Positions 26,944-35,972 of a DNA stretch of 64,000 nucleotides are shown one piece after another; the stretch's first letter is position 1, and each line of letters begins with the position of its first letter. The position numbers were made by a program, and so were the translations under genes. The DNA is from Natrinema thermotolerans DSM 11552. Lineage in GTDB: Archaea > Halobacteriota > Halobacteria > Halobacteriales > Natrialbaceae. The stretch covers positions 141,000-204,999 of the forward strand of contig AOIR01000063.1 in the NCBI GenBank assembly GCA_000337115.1. The letters run 5' to 3'. A model generated the notes under the pieces. It ran no database searches. It saw nothing but the letters and a program-made list of their open reading frames with translations, and had not been told where the DNA came from.

Positions 26944-28273
26944 AACCGACATCGAAGCCGACGTCGCGGAGGCACAGGGCGCGGCCCTCGAGCTGGCGAA
27001 ACTGTCCGACGAGGAGCGGAAGACAACGCTGTACGAGATCGCCGACGCCATCGAGGCCCGAACCGACGAAATCCTCGCCGAAAACGAGAAAGACGTCGAA
27101 GAGGGCGAGCGGCTGCTCGAGGAAGGCGAGTACACGCAGGCGCTGGTCGACCGACTGAAGCTCTCGGAGTCGAAAATCGAGAGCATCGCCGACATGGTCC
27201 GCAGCGTCGCCGAGCAGGACGACCCCCTCGGGAGGACCCTCTCGGCGCGGGAACTCGACGAGGACCTCGAGCTGTACAAGGTCGCAGTCCCGATCGGCGT
27301 CGTCGGCACCGTCTTCGAGTCCCGACCCGACGCGCTCGTCCAGATCGCGTCACTGGCCCTGAAATCGGGCAACGCCGTGATCCTCAAGGGCGGCAGCGAG
27401 GCGCTGCACTCCAACCGGATCCTCTTCGAGACCATCGAGGCGGCCGCGGCCGATGCCGGGATCCCCGACGGCTGGGCCCAGCACATCGAGGCCCGCGAGG
27501 ACGTCGATCGGCTCCTCGAGATGGACGATTCGATCGACCTCCTGATGCCACGGGGCAGCTCCGCGTTCGTCAGCTACATCCAGGACAACACGAGCATTCC
27601 CGTGCTGGGCCACACGGAGGGGATCTGTCACGTCTACGTCGACGACGCGGCCGACCTCTCGATGGCCGAAGACATCGCCTACGACGCCAAGGTCCAGTAC
27701 CCCGCCGTCTGTAACGCCGTCGAGACCCTGCTGGTCCACGAAGATGTCGCCGCGGAGTTCCTGCCGGCGATCGCCGACCGCTACGAGACCGCCGACGTCG
27801 AGATCCGCGGCGACGAGCGGACCCGCGAGATCGTCGACGTCGCGGCCGCGACCGAAGACGACTGGAACGCCGAGTACGGCGACCTGATCGTCTCGATCAG
27901 GGTCGTCGACTCGCTCGAGGCCGCGATCGACCACGTTACGACCCACGGTTCGAAACACACCGAGTCGATCGTCACCGAGGACGACGAGCGCGCGCGGACG
28001 TTCATGCGAAGCATCGACTCGGCGAGTGTCTTCCACAACGCCTCGACCCGCTTCGCCGACGGCTACCGATTCGGGCTCGGTGCCGAGGTCGGCATCAGCA
28101 CCGGCAAGATCCACGCCCGCGGTCCCGTCGGGCTCGAGGGGCTGACTACCTACAAGTACCACCTCGAGGGCGACGGCCAGCTCGTCGCGACCTACGCCGG
28201 CGAGGACGCAAAGCCCTTCACCCACGAGGAACTCGACGCCGACTGGTCGCCCGGCCGGCTCTCGGACGAGTAA
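26936..28273 (+). CDS. proA: Gamma-glutamyl phosphate reductase
   Basis: A 445-residue aldehyde-dehydrogenase superfamily enzyme that reduces gamma-glutamyl phosphate to glutamate semialdehyde. Signatures are [39 protein letters not shown], the catalytic Cys in [17 protein letters not shown], and [20 protein letters not shown] near the end. It overlaps proB by 8 bp. A run of five T residues at 28288-28292, between this gene and the convergent one, could serve as a terminator. Confidence 0.96.
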   Translation: MTETDIEADVAEAQGAALELAKLSDEERKTTLYEIADAIEARTDEILAENEKDVEEGERLLEEGEYTQALVDRLKLSESKIESIADMVRSVAEQDDPLGRTLSARELDEDLELYKVAVPIGVVGTVFESRPDALVQIASLALKSGNAVILKGGSEALHSNRILFETIEAAAADAGIPDGWAQHIEAREDVDRLLEMDDSIDLLMPRGSSAFVSYIQDNTSIPVLGHTEGICHVYVDDAADLSMAEDIAYDAKVQYPAVCNAVETLLVHEDVAAEFLPAIADRYETADVEIRGDERTREIVDVAAATEDDWNAEYGDLIVSIRVVDSLEAAIDHVTTHGSKHTESIVTEDDERARTFMRSIDSASVFHNASTRFADGYRFGLGAEVGISTGKIHARGPVGLEGLTTYKYHLEGDGQLVATYAGEDAKPFTHEELDADWSPGRLSDE

Positions 28274-28290
28274 CGCCTCGGGAGACCTTT

Positions 28291-28911
28291 TTACTCGCAC
28301 GTGAGCGCGACCCGATAGCCGTTGTCCACTCGCTCGGCAAGCCCCAGCAGTACCGCCCACTCGAGGAGCCGTTCGGTCCGCTCCGGATCGACTCGAGGGC
28401 GGCCGGACCGCCGCCGATCGGCGCTCGAGCCATCCTCGCGGAGCCGTTCGACGACCTCGGCGACGGTCAGCGGCTCGTCGGCGTCCCGTCGAGCCTGCGA
28501 GTCGGGGCTCGTGGGACCGTGTTCCACGGCGTCCTGCCGAGCTTGCGAGTCAGGGCTCGTGGAACCGTGTTCCACGGCGTCCTCGAGCGCGGCACAGACT
28601 GCGTCGGCGCCGTCGACGCGTGCCCGGAACGCCCGGCCGAGCCGGCGGTACTCGAGCGCGAGCGGCTCGGCCGCGTCCCCGCTCGAACCCGTCTCACGGC
28701 GGCGAAAACTCCCCGACTCTTCGACCGCGAGTTCGAGCGCACGCAGGAAGGTGAGCCACGTCGCGGCTTCCTCGCGGTCCTCGAGGGGCGTCTCCTCGAC
28801 GAGGTGGGCACAGCAGTCGTCGACGTCGTCGACCGCCGCGGGGAGGGCGCGGTAGACAGTTTCGAGGGTCTCGAAGTCGGCGGGCGGCTCGGGGACCGGC
28901 TTGAACCGCAC
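28291..28911 (-). CDS. Unknown haloarchaeal protein after mch, with internal duplication
   Basis: A 206-residue acidic protein, mostly helical (FETLETVYRALPAAVDDVDD, then EEAATWLTFLRALELAVEES). The C-terminal part VDPERTERLLEWAVLLGLAE, followed by RVDNGYRVAL, looks like a winged-helix end. The centre holds two copies of a 16-residue unit (DAVEHG-TSPDSQAR-) made by a recent DNA duplication. It starts 3 bp after the mch stop, so it is co-transcribed with mch; a role in C1 metabolism cannot be claimed from that alone. No family recognised. Confidence 0.7.
   Translation of the reverse strand: MRFKPVPEPPADFETLETVYRALPAAVDDVDDCCAHLVEETPLEDREEAATWLTFLRALELAVEESGSFRRRETGSSGDAAEPLALEYRRLGRAFRARVDGADAVCAALEDAVEHGSTSPDSQARQDAVEHGPTSPDSQARRDADEPLTVAEVVERLREDGSSADRRRSGRPRVDPERTERLLEWAVLLGLAERVDNGYRVALTCE
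28490..28585. repeat. 48-bp tandem duplication inside a gene
   Basis: Two adjacent 48-bp units (28490-28537 and 28538-28585) differ at only a few positions. The unit is a multiple of three and adds 16 residues to the linker of the encoded protein without shifting the frame. Confidence 0.9.
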
Positions 28912-28913
28912 GG

Positions 28914-29846
28914 CTACAGGTCGAAGGAGTCGACGAGCAGGTCCTCGTCGGTCTCGCCGTGGACGTAGGTGGGCCCGCCGATCACGTCGATCGTCACCGT
29001 CGCGGGCGCGAAGAGATCCGACGGCACCTCTTCGAAGTCCCAGTCGAGGTCGTCGAAGACCTCGCCGAAGGGACGGCCGTGGTCCTCCGCGGCCGTCGAG
29101 GGCACCGAGTCGAAGACGTCGGCGTCCTCGCGGACGGTGAGGTGGGCGCGGCCGCCGTAGGCGATGGCGTCGTTCGTGCGCGCGATGGCCGTGCGCTCGT
29201 CGCCCGCGACGGGCGCGACGGGCGCGCGCCCGGTCGCGGAGACGATATCAAGCGGGTCGTAGCCCAGTTCCGAGAGCCGGAAGGTCGCCAGTTCGGCCGC
29301 GCGGGCGGCGTTGGTGATCGAGCCGACGAGGCTCGCGGTCGGGTAGGCAAGCAGGAAGATGCTGCTCGTCTCGACCTCCGCGAGGTCGGCGACCTGGTCG
29401 GCCGCGGCCGCGGTCGGCTCCTGTTCGGTCTCGAGGGCCAGTGCCGTCAGATCGAAGGCGTCGGTGTAGCCGATCCGGCGGAACTCCTCCTCGCGGGCGA
29501 CCAGCGCCCGGGCTGGACCGCTGCCCAGCCCCTCGAAGTCCTCGGTCGTCAGCTCCCAGCCGGCCTTCTGCGAGCAGAGCAGCGCGAGCGCCGGCTGGTC
29601 GGTCGAGAGTTCGACGTAGGGGATCGACGCGTCCCCGAGTTCGCCGAGTTCGTAGCTCGGCGTCGCCATCCCGGCGGTCTGGATCTCGGTCAGCAGGAGG
29701 CCGGCCTCGATGCCGCCGTCGAATTCCAGGCCGAAGTCCAGGACGGTCGATTCGTTCTCGAGGTCGTAGCCTCCGATGTTCAACTCCTCGGCGTAGTCGA
29801 GGGCCTCGTCGACCAGCTCGATCGCCATGCGATTGAGACTTTCCAT
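28914..29846 (-). CDS. mch: Methenyltetrahydromethanopterin cyclohydrolase
   Basis: A 310-residue homologue of the archaeal Mch, which interconverts 5-formyl- and methenyl-tetrahydromethanopterin. Recognisable segments are FGLEFDGGIEAGLLLTEIQT, LGELGDASIPYVELSTDQPA, LGSGPARALVAREEEFRRIG and LAYPTASLVGSITNAARAAE. Haloarchaea are not methanogens and use folates; their Mch homologue is thought to act on a tetrahydrofolate C1 unit. It starts at ATG 29846, and the co-oriented unknown gene follows after 2 bp. Confidence 0.93.
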   Translation of the reverse strand: MESLNRMAIELVDEALDYAEELNIGGYDLENESTVLDFGLEFDGGIEAGLLLTEIQTAGMATPSYELGELGDASIPYVELSTDQPALALLCSQKAGWELTTEDFEGLGSGPARALVAREEEFRRIGYTDAFDLTALALETEQEPTAAAADQVADLAEVETSSIFLLAYPTASLVGSITNAARAAELATFRLSELGYDPLDIVSATGRAPVAPVAGDERTAIARTNDAIAYGGRAHLTVREDADVFDSVPSTAAEDHGRPFGEVFDDLDWDFEEVPSDLFAPATVTIDVIGGPTYVHGETDEDLLVDSFDL

Positions 29847-29972
29847 GGGGCGGGATTCAGCCTCCGGGGTAAAACCGTTTGTCCGTTCGTGTCCGACCAG
29901 TGGCTGACGGCTGTCAGATCGGTGCCGGGTGTTCCGCCTCGAGAACCTACCGTCGACCGGGTCGTCGATCGC

Positions 29973-30287
29973 TCACTCCTCCCGGCTTCGGGCCGGTCGG
30001 CCGAGGTGGTCCTCGACGACCGTGACCTTCTCCGCGGCGTCGACCTCACGAGTGCGCTTGTCGTCGATCTTCAGGACGGTACTCACGCGGTCGGCGTCGA
30101 CCGCGTCGTGAGCTGCCTGCGCGGCCGCGAAGAGTTCGTCGGTACTCTCGGCCTCGATCACCGTCCCCATCGGATTCGTCTCGTAGCTCACGTCGAAGTC
30201 CTCGAGGGCGTCGACCGCCTTCGCGACCTCGCCGGCCATGCTGTCCTCGATCACCGGTGCGACGCTCAAGAGCGCGACTACCGTCAT
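29973..30287 (-). CDS. MTH1187-family thiamine-binding protein
   Basis: A 104-residue protein of the MTH1187/YkoF-like (DUF77) family. The hallmark MTVVALLSVAPVIEDSMAGE, VAKAVDALEDFDVSYETNPM and GTVIEAESTDELFAAAQAA are all present. Family structures show a ferredoxin-like fold that binds a thiamine-like ligand. No thiamine genes are adjacent. The last 15 residues are a charged tail. Confidence 0.88.
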   Translation of the reverse strand: MTVVALLSVAPVIEDSMAGEVAKAVDALEDFDVSYETNPMGTVIEAESTDELFAAAQAAHDAVDADRVSTVLKIDDKRTREVDAAEKVTVVEDHLGRPARSREE

Positions 30288-30455
30288 GGGCGGCGGTGAT
30301 GATCGGGAGTACCCTAAAGCCGTGCCATGCGGCCGGCTTCGCCGCTGATCGCCCGCTCGAGCGTCGGTTCGATCGCGGACGCTCGTCGGTTCGGCCGGTC
30401 GCGGCGCTGGGGAGCGAGCGTCGCCGGAAAAACGATCAGGACTGGACGTGTGGCC

Positions 30456-30809
30456 TCAGTTCGTCGTCGGGGTTCGAGGCGTCTCCGCAGGTGGGTAGAT
30501 GATGACGTCGCCGTTCGCGTAGACGTACACCTCGTGTTCGAGGGCGGTGAAGGCGATGTGGCCGCCGGTACGTTCGGTGCCGTCGGCCTTCGTGCCGAAG
30601 ATTCGATCGAGCGCGTCCGGGTCGACGCTGTCGTAGAGGGAGAACTCCCCCTGGGAGACGTCGGTCTCCGCGATCGACGCGAGCGCGTGGACGATCGTCG
30701 TCGTGATCGTCGCGGTACCGTCGGGATCGTGGTGGAAGACGTACCGATCGTTGGGCTGGTCGTACTGGAGATCGTCCGTGCCCGCTGCGGGCGAGATTTC
30801 TGTCTGCAT
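30456..30809 (-). CDS. HalOD1 output-domain protein
   Basis: A 117-residue single-domain protein of the haloarchaeal HalOD1 type. Typical segments are ITTTIVHALASIAETDVSQG, FSLYDSVDPDALDRIFGTKA and GGHIAFTALEHEVYVYANGD, followed by VIIYP. These domains are common in haloarchaea, alone or fused to response-regulator parts, and are thought to be signalling outputs. It has its own strong promoter and is monocistronic. Confidence 0.85.
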   Translation of the reverse strand: MQTEISPAAGTDDLQYDQPNDRYVFHHDPDGTATITTTIVHALASIAETDVSQGEFSLYDSVDPDALDRIFGTKADGTERTGGHIAFTALEHEVYVYANGDVIIYPPAETPRTPTTN

Positions 30810-31244
30810 TGCTATATCTGATCGTTCAATCGTGTATTAGACTGTAGTTACTCATAGTATAAAAGCCACTCGCAGGCGACAATAGTACTCATACGTGAAA
30901 TACGTCCGCGGATTAGTAATTGAATGAAAATACGCTGGCATCCGTCTATCACGGTCGTTCACGACCGCTCGAGCGGGGGTAAGCACCGGTTCCCGTCCGC
31001 TGTCTCGGGGCAAATTCGAACTTTGCCCGCGAAAGCGTCGGTTAGGCTCGTCGATCTCCGCCGGTGGACTGGCGTCGAACGCCGATCGCGACCGTCTCGC
31101 TCGAGCGCGGCGATCCGTCCGCGCGTTCGCGACGCCTGCCGGCCATCGGCTCCCGACCTGTCGCCGGTACGATGCCCATCAATATCCATGCCCGCTTGCC
31201 ACGTCCGTCCGCGTCCTTATCCACACGGGCGTCCAATCGGTTCC
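30810..31244. other. Intergenic region with divergent promoters
   Basis: A stretch of 435 bp without a credible gene. Its left part is AT-rich and carries the HalOD1 promoter. The right part (about 30960-31240) is GC-rich; reading frames there are Arg- and Pro-rich without halophilic composition, so I read it as non-coding leader for the DUF4112 gene. Confidence 0.6.
30857..30865 (-). promoter_or_regulatory. TATA box of the HalOD1 gene
   Basis: The minus strand reads CTTTTATAC, a good haloarchaeal TATA box. A start about 27 nt downstream leaves a leader of roughly 20 nt before the ATG at 30809. Confidence 0.6.
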
Positions 31245-31688
31245 ATGGCTTCCGACACAACCGAGCGGCGTTCGGACCTGGAGACACTCATCGACGACCT
31301 CCCTGCGGCCGTCGACGACGCGGCGGTCACGCGAATGCGCGTCGTCGCACACGCCCTCGACGAGGGGGTGCCGGTCCCTGGAACGGACTTCAGGATCGGT
31401 CTCGACCCGATCGTCGGCATCCTCCCGGGCGCGGGCGACACCGTCGCGGGGGCCGTCTCGCTGTATCTCGTCGCCGAGGCCGCGCGGCTCGGCGTCTCGC
31501 TATCGACGCTGGTGCGCATGATCGCGAACGTCGGCGTCGACACCGTCATCGGCTCCGTCCCCCTCCTCGGGGTCGCCTTCGACGCCGTCTGGAAGGCCAA
31601 CAAATGGAATCTGAAACTGGCCCTGCAGGACCTCGCCGACGAGGGCAGCGAGACTGACACCGGGCCCGACGTCGTGACGATCGACTAG
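31245..31688 (+). CDS. DUF4112 membrane protein
   Basis: A 147-residue protein. The DUF4112 core is residues about 47-125: FRIGLDPIVGILPGAGDTVA, VSLYLVAEAARLGVSLSTLV, RMIANVGVDTVIGSVPLLGV and FDAVWKANKWNLKLALQDL. Two membrane spans are expected. Function unknown. ATG 31245 is chosen because the upstream part of the frame is not protein-like. The gene stands alone. Confidence 0.85.
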   Translation: MASDTTERRSDLETLIDDLPAAVDDAAVTRMRVVAHALDEGVPVPGTDFRIGLDPIVGILPGAGDTVAGAVSLYLVAEAARLGVSLSTLVRMIANVGVDTVIGSVPLLGVAFDAVWKANKWNLKLALQDLADEGSETDTGPDVVTID

Positions 31689-31957
31689 CTGGCCGCTGCC
31701 GAAGCCGTCGCCCACGAACGGTCGCTACGACTCTCCGTGTGCCGATCCGTCGGAGCCGCGCCGACTCGAGGAGGTGTTCCGAACTCACCGCACCCGCGCG
31801 ATCGCGTATCGCGGCCGCTCGAGGCGTCGGCTTCGGAGAAGTGCGCTGGCCGGAGTTCGAACGACACGGAGGCGGTCCCGCTCGCTCGCGGACTGAGACA
31901 CCTCTCGTTAAGATTTAGGACGATCTCCGCCACTAACGGAGTTGAGTACGACAGAAA

Positions 31958-32028
31958 TGCGCTGGCTGGGATTTGAACCCAGGTTGTGACCATGGCAAGG
32001 TCACGTGATACCACTACACTACCAGCGC
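31958..32028 (-). tRNA. tRNA-Gly (GCC)
   Basis: The minus strand folds into a cloverleaf: acceptor GCGCTGG with CCAGCGC, anticodon stem TGACC/GGTCA around loop TTGCCAT (anticodon GCC), T arm CTGGG-TTCAAAT-CCCAG and discriminator A. CCA is not encoded. Confidence 0.95.
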
Positions 32029-32098
32029 CCGCAGCGCCTCGCTGCACTCATACCTACTGTCGGATGGATGTATAAGGGTTGCGAATCGAACCCGCATT

Positions 32099-32116
32099 GC
32101 CATGCTGCAGCATGGC
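32099..32116. repeat. 18-bp perfect palindrome
   Basis: GCCATGCTGCAGCATGGC is perfectly self-complementary, with further partial pairing outside. It could be a regulatory dyad or the arm of a degenerate tRNA whose T arm follows on the minus strand. The D arm and acceptor stem of a tRNA are not found. Confidence 0.6.
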
Positions 32117-32274
32117 GATTCTCGAGTTATCGGGCCGACAGTTCCGCCCCAAAGGCGGCAACATGGGCCGGGTCGGACGTCGGCCGATCGTGACTAGTCG
32201 TCACACGCGAGTGTGTGTCCGTTCGGCACGAATTCGTCGGTGTGAGCCGTTGACAGCCGGGATCGAATCCGCTA

Positions 32275-32284
32275 TTCTTTTAAG
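32275..32284 (+). promoter_or_regulatory. TATA-like box of the ribosomal supercluster
   Basis: TTCTTTTAAG matches the haloarchaeal TATA pattern. Transcription would start near 32308, about 33 nt before the ATG of the SPOUT gene at 32341. Confidence 0.5.
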
Positions 32285-32340
32285 ACCTTCTCCGCAATAC
32301 ATCGCTACAGTCTAGTGACGCGGCGCCGAAGCGTTTCGGC

Positions 32341-33216
32341 ATGACCGTCAGCATACTCGTGCCGTCGTCGCTCAGCCGGGAAGCCGAGGACAAACGCGAG
32401 GCTACTCGCAAACTCGGATACGTCGCCCGCGCGGCGACGGTCTTCCGGGCCGACCGCCTGCTCGTCTATCCCGACCGGGACGGCGAGACGGGGCGGTTCG
32501 ACGGCGGGTTCGTGGAAACCGTCTTGCGGTACGCCGCGACGCCCCCCTACCTCCGCAACGAGGCGTGGGGGATGCGGGACGAACTGGAGTATGCGGGCGT
32601 CTTGCCACCGCTCCGCGCGGTGTCACAGACCGGCTCCGAATCGAACGGTTCGGGGTCGTCAAGACAAGGGATCGTGACCGAGGTCGGACCTGAAGGGCGC
32701 GTCCGGGTCAATTGCGGACTGCAACACCCGATCTCCCTCAACGTACCGCCGAAAATGGCGGTCGAGGAGGGGGAGCGCGTGACCGTCAGGATCTCTTCGC
32801 GACGACCGGTCCGGGCGAAACTCGAAGACGTTCCCCTTCCGGGGCTCGCCGTCGAGCGGACGGACCTTTCGACAGCACTCGGCCGTGAGGACGCCGGCGT
32901 CCGTATCGCCGCCTCCCGATTCGGTGAAGAACTCACCGTCGGGCGGCTCGAGACGCTGGCCGGACGTATCGAGGGCGATGGGATGACCGTCGCGTTCGGT
33001 GCGCCCGAACGAGGGCTGCCGGATATCCTCGAAATCGAGGCATCCGCCGTCGGGGCCCCGAAGGACGCGGCCGCCGGCGAGGATGACGGAGTCGAACCCA
33101 CAGCCGATCCGGGGTTCGACCTCTGGCTAAACACGGTTCCGGATCAGGGAAGCGAGGTCGTGCGAACGGAGGAGGCTCTGTTCGCTACCCTCGCGTCCCT
33201 CTCACTGCGAGAGTGA
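32341..33216 (+). CDS. SPOUT-class RNA methyltransferase, first gene of the ribosomal operon
   Basis: A 291-residue protein of the archaeal DUF171/C9orf114-like SPOUT family. The N-terminal MTVSILVPSSLSREAEDKRE, VARAATVFRADRLLVYPDRD, YAATPPYLRNEAWGMRDELE and YAGVLPPLRAV are family hallmarks. An OB-like insertion (GIVTEVGPEGRVRVNCGLQH) occupies residues about 105-165. These proteins are presumed S-adenosylmethionine-dependent RNA methylases; the target is not proven. The position just before uL3 (4-bp gap) is conserved in archaea. Confidence 0.88.
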   Translation: MTVSILVPSSLSREAEDKREATRKLGYVARAATVFRADRLLVYPDRDGETGRFDGGFVETVLRYAATPPYLRNEAWGMRDELEYAGVLPPLRAVSQTGSESNGSGSSRQGIVTEVGPEGRVRVNCGLQHPISLNVPPKMAVEEGERVTVRISSRRPVRAKLEDVPLPGLAVERTDLSTALGREDAGVRIAASRFGEELTVGRLETLAGRIEGDGMTVAFGAPERGLPDILEIEASAVGAPKDAAAGEDDGVEPTADPGFDLWLNTVPDQGSEVVRTEEALFATLASLSLRE

Positions 33217-33220
33217 AAGC

Positions 33221-34240
33221 ATGCCACAAGCAAATACACCACGCAAAGGCTCACTCGGGTTCGGCCCACGAAAGCGTGCGACCAGCGAGGTCCCGCGTTT
33301 CAATTCGTGGCCGGACACTGACGGACAGCCGACGCTGCAGGGCTTCGCGGGCTACAAGGCCGGCATGACCCACGTCGTCATGGTCGACGATAAAGCGAAC
33401 TCGCCGACCGAAGGGATGGAAGAGACCGTCCCCGTGACGATCGTGGAGACGCCGCCGATGCGCGCGGTCGCGCTGCGAGCGTACGAAGACACACCGTACG
33501 GGAAGAAGCCGATTACCGAGGTCTGGACCGACGAGTTCGTTCCGGAACTCGATCGGGTTCTCGATATTCCCGGTGACGATTACGACGTCGACGCCGCCGA
33601 AGACGAGCTTCGGGGCCTCCTTTCGGAGGGACGCGTCGACGACGTCCGCGTCATCACGCATACGGTGCCCACCGAGATTCCCTCGGTACCGAAGAAGAAA
33701 CCCGACGTGATGGAAACCCGCGTCGGCGGCGGCTCCGTCGAGGAGCGCGTCGACTTCGCCCTCGAGACCGTCGCCGACGGCGGCGAACACGTCATGAACG
33801 ACGTGTTCCGCGCCGGCGAGTACGTCGACGCGAGCGGCGTTACGAAAGGGAAAGGGACCCAGGGTCCCGTCAAGCGATGGGGTGTCCAGAAACGCAAGGG
33901 CAAACACGCCCGGCAGGGCTGGCGTCGCCGCATCGGCAACCTCGGCCCCTGGAACCCCTCCCGCGTCCGCTCGACGGTCCCCCAGCAGGGCCAGACCGGC
34001 TACCACCAGCGGACGGAACTGAACAAGCGCCTCGTCGACATCGGCGAGGGCGCTGACGCGACGGTCGACGGCGGCTTTGTCAACTACGGCGAGGTCGACG
34101 GCCCGCACGCGTTGATCAAGGGCTCGCTCCCCGGGCCACAGCAGCGTCTCGTACGCTTCCGCCCGGCGATCCGACCCGGAGACCAGCCGCGCCTCGATCC
34201 CGAGGTCCGGTACGTCTCCACCGCATCCAACCAGGGATAA
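33221..34240 (+). CDS. rpl3: Large-subunit ribosomal protein uL3
   Basis: 339 residues. The N-terminus PRKGSLGFGPRKRA is the universal archaeal/eukaryal form; GYKAGMTHVVMVDDKANSP and the long loop GVQKRKGKHARQGWRRRIGN, reaching the peptidyl-transferase centre, are intact. It organises domain VI of 23S rRNA. It opens the S10-like block 4 bp after the SPOUT methylase gene. Confidence 0.98.
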   Translation: MPQANTPRKGSLGFGPRKRATSEVPRFNSWPDTDGQPTLQGFAGYKAGMTHVVMVDDKANSPTEGMEETVPVTIVETPPMRAVALRAYEDTPYGKKPITEVWTDEFVPELDRVLDIPGDDYDVDAAEDELRGLLSEGRVDDVRVITHTVPTEIPSVPKKKPDVMETRVGGGSVEERVDFALETVADGGEHVMNDVFRAGEYVDASGVTKGKGTQGPVKRWGVQKRKGKHARQGWRRRIGNLGPWNPSRVRSTVPQQGQTGYHQRTELNKRLVDIGEGADATVDGGFVNYGEVDGPHALIKGSLPGPQQRLVRFRPAIRPGDQPRLDPEVRYVSTASNQG

Positions 34241-34243
34241 CAC

Positions 34244-34996
34244 ATGGACGCAACAGTACGAAACCTGGACGGCTCGGACGCGGACACGATCGAGCTCCCG
34301 GCGGTCTTCGAGACCCAGTACCGCCCGGACCTGATCGCTCGTGCCGTTCGTGCCGCGCAGGCAAACCGAAAACAGGACTACGGTTCCGACGAGTTCGCCG
34401 GCCTCCGAACGCCGGCCGAATCGTTCGGTAGCGGCCGCGGGATGGCCCACGTCCCACGACAGGAGGGTCGCGCTCGCCGCGTTCCCCAGGCCGTCAAGGG
34501 ACGCAAGGCCCACCCGCCCAAAGCCGAGAAGGACCAGTCCGAATCGATCAACACGAAAGCAAAGAAACTGGCCGTCCGCAGCGCGATCGCTGCGACGACC
34601 GACGCCGAACTCGTCGCCGAGCGCGGCCACGAGTTCGACGAAGACGCCGAGATCCCCGTCGTCGTCGACGACGAGTTCGAGGACCTCCAGAAGACCCGCG
34701 AGGTCGTCGACTTCCTCGAGGCAGCCGGCCTCGCGGACGACATCGAACGCGCCGACGAGGGACGCAGCGTCCGCTCCGGCCAGGGGAAAGCCCGTGGCCG
34801 CAAGTACAAGACGCCGACGTCGATCCTCTTTGTCACCTCCAGCGAGACCGGCCCGTCCCGAGCGGCCCGGAACCTCGCCGGTGCCGACGTGACGACGGCC
34901 GCCGAGGTCAACGCGGAGGATCTCGCACCCGGCGCCCAGCCCGGACGGCTCACCGTCTGGACCGAAAGCGCGCTCGAGGAGGTGGCCGAGCGATGA
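34244..34996 (+). CDS. rpl4: Large-subunit ribosomal protein uL4
   Basis: 250 residues of archaeal length. The exit-tunnel loop is seen as FGSGRGMAHVPRQEGRARRV, followed by GRKAHPPKAEKD. The core SGQGKARGRKYKTPTSILFV is conserved. It overlaps the uL23 start by 4 bp (ATGA). Confidence 0.98.
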   Translation: MDATVRNLDGSDADTIELPAVFETQYRPDLIARAVRAAQANRKQDYGSDEFAGLRTPAESFGSGRGMAHVPRQEGRARRVPQAVKGRKAHPPKAEKDQSESINTKAKKLAVRSAIAATTDAELVAERGHEFDEDAEIPVVVDDEFEDLQKTREVVDFLEAAGLADDIERADEGRSVRSGQGKARGRKYKTPTSILFVTSSETGPSRAARNLAGADVTTAAEVNAEDLAPGAQPGRLTVWTESALEEVAER

Positions 34997-35247
34997 GTTC
35001 GGCCATCGAACACCCGCTGGTCACGGAGAAGGCGATGAACGACATGGACTTCGAGAACAAGCTCCAGTTCGTCGTCAATCCGGACGCGACCAAGCCCGAG
35101 ATTCGGGACGAGGTCGAGGAGCGGTTCGAAATCTCCGTCGAGAACATCAACACGCAGGTAACGATGAACGGCAAAAAGAAGGCAATCGTCCGCCTCTCCG
35201 AGGAAGACGACGCCCAGGAAGTCGCTTCGCGAATCGGGGTGTTCTGA
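34993..35247 (+). CDS. rpl23: Large-subunit ribosomal protein uL23
   Basis: 84 residues, the usual archaeal length. IEHPLVTEKAMNDMDFENKL and FVVNPDATKPEIRDEVEERF, then VENINTQV, match the family. The protein sits at the tunnel exit and contacts SRP and the translocon. The start lies inside the end of the uL4 gene. Confidence 0.97.
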   Translation: MSSAIEHPLVTEKAMNDMDFENKLQFVVNPDATKPEIRDEVEERFEISVENINTQVTMNGKKKAIVRLSEEDDAQEVASRIGVF

Positions 35248-35249
35248 AC

Positions 35250-35972
35250 ATGGGACGACGCATTCAGGGCCAACGACGCGGCCGCGGGACCTCGACGTTC
35301 CGTGCCCCGTCCCACCGATACAAGGCGAAGCTCGACCACAAGAAAGAGGAAGACGACGACATCGTGCGCGGGACGGTCGTGGACATCGAACACGACCCGG
35401 CCCGGTCCGCACCGGTCGCCGCCGTCGAGTTCGAAGACGGCGACCAGCGACTGATCCTCGCCCCCGAGGGCGTTTCGGTCGGCGAGGAACTGCAGGTCGG
35501 CGTCTCCGCCGAGATCAAGCCCGGCAACACGCTGCCGCTGGCCGAGATCCCGGAGGGCGTTCCGGTCTGTAACGTCGAGTCCAACCCCGGCGACGGCGGC
35601 CGATTCGCCCGCGCCTCGGGGACCAACGCCGACCTGATCACCCACGACCGGTCGGCGGCGGTCATTCAGCTTCCCAGCGGCGAGGTCAAGCGCCTTGATC
35701 CGCAGTGTCGTGCCACCATCGGCGTCGTCGCCGGTGGCGGCCGCACGGAGAAGCCAATGGTCAAGGCAGGCAACAAGTACCACAAGATGAAGGCCCGGGG
35801 CACGAAGTGGCCCCGTGTCCGCGGTGTCGCGATGAACGCCGTCGACCACCCGTTCGGTGGCGGCGGCCGACAGCATCCCGGCCAACCCAAGTCCGTCTCT
35901 CGGGACGCCCCGCCGGGACGGAAGGTCGGTGACATCGCATCCCGAAGCACCGGTCGAGGTGGCAACAAATGA
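35250..35972 (+). CDS. rpl2: Large-subunit ribosomal protein uL2
   Basis: 240 residues. The start [20 protein letters not shown] and the C-terminal [20 protein letters not shown], with the essential His near the peptidyl-transferase centre, are intact. It follows uL23 by 2 bp and overlaps uS19 by 4 bp. Confidence 0.98.
   Translation: MGRRIQGQRRGRGTSTFRAPSHRYKAKLDHKKEEDDDIVRGTVVDIEHDPARSAPVAAVEFEDGDQRLILAPEGVSVGEELQVGVSAEIKPGNTLPLAEIPEGVPVCNVESNPGDGGRFARASGTNADLITHDRSAAVIQLPSGEVKRLDPQCRATIGVVAGGGRTEKPMVKAGNKYHKMKARGTKWPRVRGVAMNAVDHPFGGGGRQHPGQPKSVSRDAPPGRKVGDIASRSTGRGGNK

Larger units (their letters stand above)
32029..32340. other. Leader region upstream of the ribosomal supercluster
   Basis: No credible gene in 312 bp. 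The region holds an 18-bp perfect palindrome (32099-32116), a T-arm-like string on the minus strand (GCGGGTTCGATTCGC, near 32081-32095) and, at its right end, the promoter of the ribosomal operon. The reading frames crossing it have no halophilic composition. Confidence 0.6.

Noticed and set aside
30924..31244. N-terminal extension of the DUF4112 protein
   Set aside because: The in-frame upstream part is Arg/Pro/Ser-rich with no acidic bias and contains no family motif; the ATG at 31245 starts the conserved protein.
32070..32135. Second tRNA gene next to tRNA-Gly
   Set aside because: T-arm-like and anticodon-arm-like strings exist, but the T stem does not pair properly and no acceptor stem or D arm can be drawn.
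33251..34630. 459-residue minus-strand frame opposite uL3/uL4
   Set aside because: An antisense open frame caused by GC-rich codon use; the ribosomal proteins on the other strand are certain.
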